From Thioalkalivibrio sp. (GTDB taxonomy: Bacteria; Pseudomonadota; Gammaproteobacteria; Ectothiorhodospirales; Ectothiorhodospiraceae), in assembly GCF_007692535.1 (NCBI RefSeq), contig NZ_REBW01000117.1, positions 1-36,223 of the forward strand: 36,223 bases of DNA, read 5' to 3'. The translations under genes were made by a program, and so were the position numbers. This document shows, piece after piece, positions 1 to 8,234 of the stretch (positions within the stretch are counted from its first letter, which is position 1; each line of letters opens with the position of its first letter). Under the pieces are notes generated by a model. The model was not told where the DNA came from. It did not search any database and saw nothing but the letters and a program-made list of their open reading frames with translations.

Positions 1-121
1 AACGACACTGTCCTACTCCCATCGACCCAGGGGCGAGAAGGGCGGGTTCGGTCTGAACCTGCAATCTCGGTATCCCGGTAAGCCCCCTCCTGATCGTCAC
101 GGAAGCTCCGCAGAGGATCCC

Positions 122-184
122 TTCGCGCGCAAGGCGCGCTCCTACCGGTCCTTGCCCTTGTGGGAGCCTGCCTTGCAGGCGAAG
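122..184. repeat. REP/BIME-like inverted pair
   Basis: ttcgcgcgcaaggcgcgctcctac (122-145) faces gtgggagcctgccttgcaggcgaag (160-184). The reverse complement of the first unit is GTAGGAGCGCGCCTTGCGCGCGAA, the same layout as the second unit. Confidence 0.6.
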
Positions 185-304
185 ATTTTGGCGGTTTCGT
201 TGCGGTCAATACGATTTTCCCGGCCTGCGGAGGATTCGTGATCATCAGGATCCGCCTTGACCAGCCTGACCCATCATGCGGCGATCCAACCTCCCGGCTA
301 GTTC

Positions 305-830
305 TTACAGGGATTCGATCACCGGCGCGGCACGGCCGCCGTAGGCCTGCACCTCACTTCGCCGAATCCGTCCCAGCCGGTCCGTTGTGGGTCATCCAGC
401 AGCGCCTCGATGACATCCAGCGACAGTTCGAGGCGATCCTGCCCCTCGGCATCGATGTTGAAACCGATTCCGACACGGGCCACCTGCCGGGCGAGTGCCC
501 GGGCCCATGGCAGGGGTTTGGCCATGACCGTGGAACGATGGGTCGTCTCCCGGCGTTGATGCAGAGCCGAGAGCTTGACCGAAATCCCCGGGCTCGACCG
601 CACGTCGGCCTTTGTCTCCCGCGCGATCGCATTGATCGCCCGGGCATAGGCGGCGTGGTACCAACGCGCATCGGCGTGGGTAGGCGCGGCCGTCGGATCC
701 AGCGGCAGCCATTCCAGCAAGCCGCGCAGAATTGTCGTGTCGGCTGCCAGGCCAGGTTCCGCTCCGATGGGAAGAGGCAGCAAGCGGCGCGGGGATAATC
801 CGTTCTTCTGCAACGCCAAGATCGAAGCCA
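305..830 (-). pseudogene. Fragment of PutA-type proline dehydrogenase domain, frameshifted and truncated
   Basis: Minus-frame peptide ...YHAAYARAINAIARETK...SPGISVKLSALHQR...IGFNIDAEGQDRLELSLDVIEALL..GWDGFG resembles the PutA PRODH core. After a frameshift, the next frame reads VQAYGGRAAPVIESL and stops at 305-307. Upstream boundary is uncertain. Confidence 0.7.
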
Positions 831-957
831 GAACCTCCTTGAGCTGGCAGGGGCATGCTCGCCCGCAATCCTTACATCGCATGCTTCATGGCCACGAGGC
901 GGCAACAGATCTGGTCGCATGAAAGCCGGTGACGGATGGGTTCCCTTGTTGGGCCGG

Positions 958-1782
958 CTATTTTTTGCTTCCGCCGCCAGTGTTGGCGTACACGAGACGG
1001 CGGTTGCGCTGCACTAGTGGCAACAGCAATGGACTCTGCAGCATCAGTCGTGACGACGTCATCCACCGCGCGTCATATTGTATTGCACTCATACTTGAGC
1101 TGTTCTGACGGGCACGATTGCCGCGGATGATATGACTGCATGTACCGGCAGGCGCGAGCATGCCCGGGTCAAAATCCAGGTCCAGCCAGCGGCACAGTTT
1201 GTCCAGCATCACGGCCGGTCGTAATGCCAGCTCTTCATAGCCAAGATTAAATGCCTTGATGTGGTGACGCCGGAGAAATCGCTCGGTACGCAAGTTTCCA
1301 CGCCACCAACGCGCGGCCAGCCGCAACGTGCCGCCTTTGTCGCGATGGTCATTGCCACGCAGACGGGAATCAATCCAGCTTCTCACGTCGCGCGTCAGGT
1401 GAATGGCACGCAGGTCATGGTGCTGGTTCAACCAGGCCTGGTAGGGTCGCACTGTCTTGGAGGAATCGACCAGGATGCGGTCATTGCCATAAAGCGCAAT
1501 GAAGCGATCGACAAGCTCCTGGTATTTCTGCTCCATTCCGAGTTGATGGTGATCTTCGAGCCAGGTCAGCATTTCTCCCCAGAACGGACACTCACGGGCG
1601 ACAGCGCCACAGGAACAGGCATCTGTTTGGTAGCGTTGGCCACGCAACTCTGCCAGCGGTGTACGCAAAACCTTGGAAATCTCGCCCAGGCCAACGATGC
1701 GCGGATGGCAGCCAAGCGACATGTCAAGGATCGTGGATCCGCTGTGGCCGATACCAACAATTAGCAGTATTTTTTGTGTCAT
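958..1782 (-). CDS. Sulfotransferase family protein
   Basis: 274 aa; N-terminal GIGHSGSTILDMSLGCHP (PAPS 5'-phosphosulfate loop-like), CSCGAVARECPFW, DSSKTVRPYQAWL and IHLTRDVRSW (3'-phosphate loop-like). Confidence 0.8.
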   Translation of the reverse strand: MTQKILLIVGIGHSGSTILDMSLGCHPRIVGLGEISKVLRTPLAELRGQRYQTDACSCGAVARECPFWGEMLTWLEDHHQLGMEQKYQELVDRFIALYGNDRILVDSSKTVRPYQAWLNQHHDLRAIHLTRDVRSWIDSRLRGNDHRDKGGTLRLAARWWRGNLRTERFLRRHHIKAFNLGYEELALRPAVMLDKLCRWLDLDFDPGMLAPAGTCSHIIRGNRARQNSSSMSAIQYDARWMTSSRLMLQSPLLLPLVQRNRRLVYANTGGGSKK

Positions 1783-2160
1783 TGGCTCTTGGCAGTATGC
1801 GGCCGGGACAGGAGATATGAGATGGGAGGATCAGCGGCTGATCGAACGGAATGATGTGTTCGGACGTCCGTGGTACAAAGTGCAAACTGCGCGCAGCCGT
1901 GTCACGAGCATGTGAGATCCGGATGCGTTCATGGGCGGCTCTCCGCTAACCGTCCCCGCCGCGGTTTCCGCTGGACGATATCACGTGGGGCGCAGCACGG
2001 GAAACAAAAACACCGTCTTCCCCCCTGTCCAACGGTCAATTAAAAACTGACGAATTGACGAAAGGCCTTGCGCTCTTTCACGCCCACCCGTGCCGGCATC
2101 CCGTGTCGCCGGAACCGTCCTCGGAAAGGACCGGGTGCGGCGGGCAAGGCCCTGGCCGCG

Positions 2161-3276
2161 TCATAGGCTGCCGCGCTTCAGGTCATCGATCGCTAGGAGT
2201 TGCCGCATGACTGAGACCACTTGCGGCATATCATTGCGGAAACCCAGGCCCCGGGCGCGCGCGATCAGTCTGCGTTGGGCTTGCCGATCCTGCAGCAGCA
2301 CTGCGGCCCGGCTCGCCATCGCCTCGGGCGTGGTCACGCAGGTTTGCAGTACGCCTTCGCGTGCAAGCTTTGCGAGTCGTGCTGGCTGGTCGCTACCGCC
2401 GGCCGGCACTGCAAGCAACGGGCGGCCCTGCGCAAGGGTCTGTTGCACCAGGCTTCCGCCGCCGCTGACGACCAGGGCCGCGCGGCCGATCATTGTCGCG
2501 AGGTCGCCGGGGGACATGGAGCGCAGCTCCAGACGCAGGTGGCCGGATTCCAGCGGGACCGAGCTGAGGGGGCCGGCCACCAGCAGGGTGGGGTGGCCGG
2601 TTGCGGCGTGGAAGCGTCGCGCCGCCTGCTGGAACGTTCGGTCGATGGGCTCGCCATTGACCATGCCCCCGCCGCCGCCGGAGACGAAGAGGACATGACC
2701 CTCGCGCGGCAGGCCCGCCCGGTCCACGGATTCCAGTTCCCGTTCGGGCGTGTCTGGGGGCAGCAACGTGGAAAAGAAGCGGATCTGCAATCGCGAGTTT
2801 ATACGGGCGAGCAGCCGTTCCCTGCTTGTCAGGTGTTGCTCCGCGGGGAGCGTGATCATCCAGTGTTCATCCAGGGTGCGTAGTTTGCGCAGACCGAAAC
2901 CCCGGCGACGACTCGAAGCCCGCGAGCTGATGTAGATCACCTTGGTGACGCCCAGTTGACGGCAAAGCTTCAACTGGCGCTGGCGCAGCGTGCTGTCAAA
3001 GATCACCAAGTCCGGCCGGAGCTCGCGCAGGATCCGTTCGATGCCGTCAGTGTCGCGTGTGGGGGAGTCGCGCAGGGTGTGGTAGCCGAGACCACCGGGC
3101 TTTTCGACGTCGGCATCGTGGCTGACGCAGATGTGCAGACCCCACTTAGGGTGACGGGAGCGGCATGCCTGGGCGATCGTCAGGGCGCGGTAGTATTCCC
3201 CGGCACCCTGGGGACCGCTGACCGGAATGAAGAGGATGACGGGCGGGGAGGGTTCGGTGCCGATTGCCGCGTTCAT
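2161..3276 (-). CDS. Glycosyltransferase, GT28/MurG-like fold
   Basis: Start chosen at MNAAIGTEPSPPVILFIPVSGPQGAGEYYRAL; VSGGGGG and VVSGGGSLVQQTLAQGRPLLAVP motifs typical of GT-B UDP-sugar transferases. The ATG overlaps the upstream TGA (ATGA). Confidence 0.7.
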   Translation of the reverse strand: MNAAIGTEPSPPVILFIPVSGPQGAGEYYRALTIAQACRSRHPKWGLHICVSHDADVEKPGGLGYHTLRDSPTRDTDGIERILRELRPDLVIFDSTLRQRQLKLCRQLGVTKVIYISSRASSRRRGFGLRKLRTLDEHWMITLPAEQHLTSRERLLARINSRLQIRFFSTLLPPDTPERELESVDRAGLPREGHVLFVSGGGGGMVNGEPIDRTFQQAARRFHAATGHPTLLVAGPLSSVPLESGHLRLELRSMSPGDLATMIGRAALVVSGGGSLVQQTLAQGRPLLAVPAGGSDQPARLAKLAREGVLQTCVTTPEAMASRAAVLLQDRQAQRRLIARARGLGFRNDMPQVVSVMRQLLAIDDLKRGSL

Positions 3277-3530
3277 TGTCCCCGGTCTCTTTCCCGGGCC
3301 GCGGCCGTCTCCGCCCGGTTCGGCAGAGTCCTTTTGCCGGGCATTCCCACTTTCTTCATGATCAGCCGTACGTAACGGATGCCTGGATCCAGAGCGCATG
3401 CGAATCCGTCGCCGAGCGTAAGAATGCAGACATCGGTGCCGGAGGCGCCCATCTCGGTAGCCGACGTGGCCACTGAGCGCTCCGCGGCACCCCCTGCCGG
3501 CGAGTCGATGCCGAACACGACAGGGTTCAC
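3273..3530 (-). pseudogene. 85-aa truncated GT4-like glycosyltransferase (N-terminal GT-B segment only)
   Basis: GTG start overlaps the TGA of the upstream O-antigen ligase-like gene. Peptide MNPVVFGIDSPAGGAAERSVATSATEMGASGTDVCILTLGDGFACALDPGIRYVRL resembles the N-terminus of GT4 enzymes (IDSLxxGGAERsvxxLAxexxxRGHxVxllTL); the rest of the enzyme is absent. Confidence 0.6.
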
Positions 3531-4888
3531 TCGCGGCTTCCCGATGTCTCGGGTGATGACAGGGAACTCGTAGGCCCTGTGGCCTTGCCTTGCAGGACCA
3601 GCGCGTACGCGGGCCCAAGGAACGCGGCAAGATAGAACCAGCTCACCTGAGAAGTGAGATAGGTCTGCGTGGTGCTCGCGGTGAACGCAATTGCCATCAC
3701 GGTCAGGGCGGCCAGCGCCATGCGCCCCTCGCCCCCCCCACGCTGAAAAAGTCGCCACAGACCGAGGGCAAGGCTCGCGAACAACAGGGTCACGATTGCC
3801 AAACCGACGATTCCTGTCCAGAGGAGGATGTCCAGCGGGCCGCTGTGAAAATGGGAGCCAGCGGCGTGAAACTCATCGGGGATCGCGGCCTTTTCGCGCA
3901 GGTAGGCACCCGCTCCAGGGCCCCAGCCGAACCAAGGTCGTTGCCGATGGAAGTCCACTGCCTTCTGCCACTGAACCAATCGGATCCCCATGCTGGTCTG
4001 CTGTATCTCTCCCGATTCAATGGCCTCCTTGATCACGGCGACATCGCGTTTGACTCGATCACTACTCACTGCCCAGCCCAGCCAAAGAGTCGGTATCAAA
4101 ACCAGGACAACGGCAATGGCCGGCAACCAATGCGTGCGGTTTGAACCGGATGCCACGGGGCCTCGGTGCAGGCGGCGGTAGCCCAGCGCGGCGCCGGCGA
4201 GGGCGAGGCCGACGGCCAAACCGAGAAGACCTGCCCGCGAATGTGACACCAGCAGGCTGTTGGCCGCTATCCCTGCAGTAACTGTCCACATCCCGCCGCG
4301 GAACCAGAACCAGCGACTCTGCCGCGGGCCCCAGATGTCCCGGGCCAGGATCAACGCGATGGCAAGCACCGAGGCGCTGAACAGGGTGTAGAACTGAGGC
4401 CCTTCCCACAAGTCGATCTGCGGTGAGGCAAAGCCCGATGGCCAGCCCTGTGCATGATGGAACAGCACAGCGCCGAGCACGAATCCGGCCAGCAGCAGGA
4501 GGTACCCGTTGATCGCGCGCCGGAATGCCATGGCGACCCACCAGGCCACCAACCCGATCAGAAAGAACCGCGAAAGCTTCCAAGCGTAATCGTAGTGGCG
4601 ACCGGCAATTTCGGGATGCAGATAAGCCATTATGATCGCGAGGATGATCACATAGAGGATCCAGACGACCGTCCATCGAATCGCCCAGTCAGCCGTCAGG
4701 CGCCCCCACCATTGTTCTCGTTGAACCCAAACACCGCCCGCAGATGCCAACAGGGCCAGAGCCATACCGGTGTTCTGTACCCCCTTTGAAAAGCCCGTAC
4801 CGACTAGAAGGATGACCAGCCCGGCGACCCCAAGTGCATGAACCAAGCGGGGCATCCCGGGGTGTGAATCGATCTCGGCATTGCGCAT
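3527..4888 (-). CDS. O-antigen ligase family (Wzy_C/WaaL-like) membrane protein
   Basis: Polytopic hydrophobic protein; SLLVSHSRAGLLGLAVGLALA, RLVQWQKAVDFHRQRPWFGWGPGAG and HFHSGPLDILLWTGIVGLA fit the Wzy_C family. Start at MRNAEIDSHPG. Confidence 0.85.
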   Translation of the reverse strand: MRNAEIDSHPGMPRLVHALGVAGLVILLVGTGFSKGVQNTGMALALLASAGGVWVQREQWWGRLTADWAIRWTVVWILYVIILAIIMAYLHPEIAGRHYDYAWKLSRFFLIGLVAWWVAMAFRRAINGYLLLLAGFVLGAVLFHHAQGWPSGFASPQIDLWEGPQFYTLFSASVLAIALILARDIWGPRQSRWFWFRGGMWTVTAGIAANSLLVSHSRAGLLGLAVGLALAGAALGYRRLHRGPVASGSNRTHWLPAIAVVLVLIPTLWLGWAVSSDRVKRDVAVIKEAIESGEIQQTSMGIRLVQWQKAVDFHRQRPWFGWGPGAGAYLREKAAIPDEFHAAGSHFHSGPLDILLWTGIVGLAIVTLLFASLALGLWRLFQRGGGEGRMALAALTVMAIAFTASTTQTYLTSQVSWFYLAAFLGPAYALVLQGKATGPTSSLSSPETSGSRE

Positions 4889-4957
4889 TTTGGCGGGCAC
4901 GGCGTGGTCTCGGATGGTGCAGTGGACTGTGGATCCCGGCACCATTCCACTATGATG

Positions 4958-5246
4958 GCCCGTGCGGGCTTGCGCCTGCGCGCCTTGAGGCGGCACGGGC
5001 ACGCAGCCCGGGCAGAGTTTGCCACGATGGCTATCGTCTGGGAACGATGCCAGTTCACGGGCGAAAGGCACCCGAGTGGCATTGATCAGCCGGGGCGCCC
5101 GCTATGTCGCGCGGCTGCGAACGCGGATTTTCAGCGGCGGAGCCCGCCAGGGTAAACCCCGTGCGATGGCCCCGCACGGGGCCCGCGTTGCCCCGGGATG
5201 CGCGGCTTTGCACGTGGAGACCGGCGGATGCGGGCGCAGCCCGCAT
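4958..5246. promoter_or_regulatory. Structured intergenic region with three perfect 8-bp inverted repeats
   Basis: GCCCGTGC/GCACGGGC (4958-4965/4993-5000), CCCCGTGC/GCACGGGG (5157-5164/5174-5181), ATGCGGGC/GCCCGCAT (5228-5235/5239-5246), all between divergent LPS-type genes. Confidence 0.4.
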
Positions 5247-5320
5247 GTTTCCATGGCGCCACGGTTAAACGGCGTTCGGGTAGGGTCTTTCATCGCTATA
5301 CACGGTGCGTGCTCCTAACC

Positions 5321-6946
5321 ATGCGACTCTCGCTCAGAAAATCGAAGGCTCCGCGTGAACTTCCTCCCGGCCAGTGTTTCGACGACGGGCGCGACGTGAT
5401 GGATGTGCTCGAGACCGTGCTGGGCATGCGGCCGGATTCGACCGTCATCCTCAACTATCACGGCCGGTTGTCCCTCCGAACGAAAGCCGGTGGGCATACA
5501 TTCAAGATTGCCGAATGCGAGAGCCTGGAGAGGGCGCTGTTGGCGGAACAGGCCCTGAAAAGCGCCTACGCGCAGGGTGGCCCGGTGCCACGGTTCATTG
5601 CCCGCACGGGGGCGGTGATCGCGTGCGAATGGGTCGAAGGGCGGTCCTGCAAGTCGCTGCCGGCGCTGCAACAGGTCGAGGCCGTTCTCGAATGCCAGGT
5701 CGCGTTGTGGAATAGGACCGCACCGGACCTGCCAGGCCCGCCGAGATACGTGCACCTCGAAAGTCTGCTGGCCAGGTTCGCGCGGATTGGCCCGCGGACC
5801 CTGCCGGCGACGACCGTCCAGGGGATCGTCGATCGCCTTAGGGCCCGTCTCCCGGATGCAGTCGACGTTCATCTGATCCACCCGGACCTGACCCCGGTGA
5901 ATATCGTGATGACCGAGGACGGGCCGGTGATCATCGACAACGAGGTGATTTCGATTGGAGCCGGATGCGAGTTTGACGTCTGGAATTCCGGCGAGGCGCT
6001 GTTCGGCTTTCGTAATTCGTCTGCAATCAAGGAATATGTAGAAGCCTTCCATCGGAAATGCCCCATGCCTTCGCTTTTTTCGCACCAGCCTGTCTGGGAC
6101 GATTTCCGCATGCTTCGAAAGGGGCTCAAATCCCTGACCAAGGGCCGGCGCCTGAAGGCCAGACGTCTTTTCCGGAAACTGGAGCCACGTGAAGACCTCG
6201 CATCCGAACATTGTGTTCATCGTGGCTACCGCATGCACTGTCCTGGGAGGCGACCGGATGCGGAACGCCTGTTCCAAGCCGTGGTGGACGGAACCTTTGT
6301 CGAGAAGATGGTGTTCAAGAGCGACGGACAGACCTACAGCGGGTTGATCGAAATCGAAGGGCAGACCTGCGTTCTGAAGATTCCGCGCGGCCGTAACCGT
6401 CGCCTTTCGCAACGACTGATGTCGTTTTTTCGGCCCAGTGTGGCCGTGCGCCAGATGCAGAGCATGGTGCAACTGGCGCAATTGGGCTTGAGGACGCCGG
6501 AGCCGGTGTGCGCCGGAGAACGCCGCGCAATGGGCATATTGACCGATTCGTTTCTCCTGTATGAATACGCTGAGGGACGGACAGCAACACGCGATGATGC
6601 CGCCCTGCTGACTCCCGAACTGCTGCGTCTGCACGAACTGGGCTATACCCGGAACGATCCGCATGCAAAGAACTACCTGATCGACGAGCGGGGGGTGGTG
6701 TTCATCGACACCATCCTCCGCCGTCCGCGGTTGTTCCGCACCCTGCGCCTGAGCCGGGGCTTGATCCGTTTCACCAGTAGTTCTCCGATGGCTCTGGAAC
6801 ACATTCCCGATCGAATAACGAGTTCCTGGGCCTACCGGCTCGCGCGTGTATTCACCGGTGTGACCCAATGGTGGAAGCATAGGAGGCGCGGCCTGCGGCT
6901 ACGGTTGAAACAGCGCGGCGTAGGGGGCTCCCGGCGGGAGCGATGA
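5321..6946 (+). CDS. Two-domain LPS kinase-like protein: N-terminal APH-like phosphotransferase plus C-terminal WaaY/RfaY-like kinase
   Basis: Start at MRLSLRKSK. N-terminal HLIHPDLTPVNIVMTEDGPVIIDNE (APH catalytic loop and metal site); C-terminal FLLYEYAEGRTA..LGYTRNDPHAKNYLIDERGVVFIDT (WaaY-like). Confidence 0.75.
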   Translation: MRLSLRKSKAPRELPPGQCFDDGRDVMDVLETVLGMRPDSTVILNYHGRLSLRTKAGGHTFKIAECESLERALLAEQALKSAYAQGGPVPRFIARTGAVIACEWVEGRSCKSLPALQQVEAVLECQVALWNRTAPDLPGPPRYVHLESLLARFARIGPRTLPATTVQGIVDRLRARLPDAVDVHLIHPDLTPVNIVMTEDGPVIIDNEVISIGAGCEFDVWNSGEALFGFRNSSAIKEYVEAFHRKCPMPSLFSHQPVWDDFRMLRKGLKSLTKGRRLKARRLFRKLEPREDLASEHCVHRGYRMHCPGRRPDAERLFQAVVDGTFVEKMVFKSDGQTYSGLIEIEGQTCVLKIPRGRNRRLSQRLMSFFRPSVAVRQMQSMVQLAQLGLRTPEPVCAGERRAMGILTDSFLLYEYAEGRTATRDDAALLTPELLRLHELGYTRNDPHAKNYLIDERGVVFIDTILRRPRLFRTLRLSRGLIRFTSSSPMALEHIPDRITSSWAYRLARVFTGVTQWWKHRRRGLRLRLKQRGVGGSRRER

Positions 6947-6965
6947 TGGCTCCGTCTTTCCCGGG

Positions 6966-7856
6966 TTACGGCTTCCGCAGGATTCTGAGTCCATAGGGGA
7001 AAAGACGCGGGTTGAACCACCACAGCCGAAACGCCTGGAGGTATTTCTGCCGCGCGGCTTCGCGTTGGCCACCCAGCGCCAGAATCTCGGCGTGCTTGAG
7101 CAGGTAGGTTGCGTGTGTCTTCGGACGGGTACGGAGATCCGGGATGATCTTACGGTACACGCCCTCGAACCCCTCGATGAAGTTGTTGATATCGCCTGTG
7201 ATTCGCTGCTCCGCGTCCGAGCGCTTGTTGGCGAGCGGTTTCATCACGGATTCGAAACGAAAATGCCGGGCGATGCGGATGTAGAGGTCATAGTCCTCTC
7301 GGGCAGGCAGGCTTGTGTCAAACGCACCCACGGTGTCGAAGACCTCACGGCGACAAAGCAAGGTTGAAAGCTTTGGAGCCCGGCCGCCGGTCTTGCGCAG
7401 CAGCCGTTCCAGGATCCAGCCCTGCATCTTCGGTCGTACCGTCCGTATGCGTCCGTCGGCCTTGTGATCAAGGAATCCCGCATCGATCACGCCGACGTCG
7501 GGTGCGGCCGAATCCAGCAGGGCAACCTGCATCTCGAGCTTCTCCGGTTCCCAGTCCTCGTCGTCATCGAGGAACGCGATGTACGGGGCCGTCGCGTGGT
7601 GGATTCCGGTATTGCGGGCCCCGGAGCCACCACCCTCGCCGTGGTTGATGATGTAACGGATGCGCGGGTCGTCGAAGGTCTCTGTGAGGAGCCGCTGCGT
7701 TCTCGTCTGCTGCGGGCGCCCCGAGCCATTGTCATCAACGATGACGACCTCGAGACTGGAAAACGTCTGTGCCAGCACGCTGCGAACGGCGCGCTGCAGG
7801 AGTTCCGGACGCCGGTAGGTTGGGATCACGACGCTCACGCGCGGATTGCTGGCCAT
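6966..7856 (-). CDS. Glycosyltransferase family 2
   Basis: MASNPRVSVVIPTYRRPELLQRAVRSVLAQTFSSLEVVIVDDNGSG...GARNTGIHHATAPYIAFLDDDEDWEPEKLE, classical GT2 with DDD. An alternative start lies at 7910. Confidence 0.9.
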   Translation of the reverse strand: MASNPRVSVVIPTYRRPELLQRAVRSVLAQTFSSLEVVIVDDNGSGRPQQTRTQRLLTETFDDPRIRYIINHGEGGGSGARNTGIHHATAPYIAFLDDDEDWEPEKLEMQVALLDSAAPDVGVIDAGFLDHKADGRIRTVRPKMQGWILERLLRKTGGRAPKLSTLLCRREVFDTVGAFDTSLPAREDYDLYIRIARHFRFESVMKPLANKRSDAEQRITGDINNFIEGFEGVYRKIIPDLRTRPKTHATYLLKHAEILALGGQREAARQKYLQAFRLWWFNPRLFPYGLRILRKP

Positions 7857-8079
7857 TGGATTCTCGGGTCGAGCCACTCGTGAGGCCATATCCGGGCGCC
7901 GCCGTCGCATGGGGTGTCAGTCGCCGCAAAAGCACCCCTCCAAAGCACAATCGCGCGAAGCCGACATGGCGCCTGCCAGGGGAGCCCCCGGTTTTCCGAT
8001 CGCCTGTGCGTTGGCGGGCCTGACTCTGGAGTCTAGCCGCGAGCTCATCGGGAGAGCAAGATGCTGCTGCCGGGGGTGG

Positions 8080-8096
8080 GGAGCGCTGCGCGCTCC
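8080..8096. repeat. Hairpin-forming inverted repeat GGAGCGC-TGC-GCGCTCC
   Basis: Perfect 7-bp stem with 3-nt loop between divergent GT2 and GT9 genes. Confidence 0.45.
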
Positions 8097-8234
8097 AGCC
8101 GAAACTTCTGGGCAGTCGGCCCATCCTTCGCGCGCGTATCAGATAGACTTCGGGTTTGCACCAAAGCATTGGGCGGCCGGGGCACGGCGGTGCCGGCACG
8201 CCCACTGGTGCATCGAAACCAACGGGGCCGAGCG

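Noticed and set aside
5019-5318. 99-aa plus-strand ORF in the LPS intergenic region
   Set aside because: Crosses two of the hairpins, no homology signature, arginine/glycine-rich shadow composition.
5315-6880. 521-aa minus-strand ORF
   Set aside because: Antisense shadow of the two-domain kinase gene in GC-rich DNA; no recognisable motifs.
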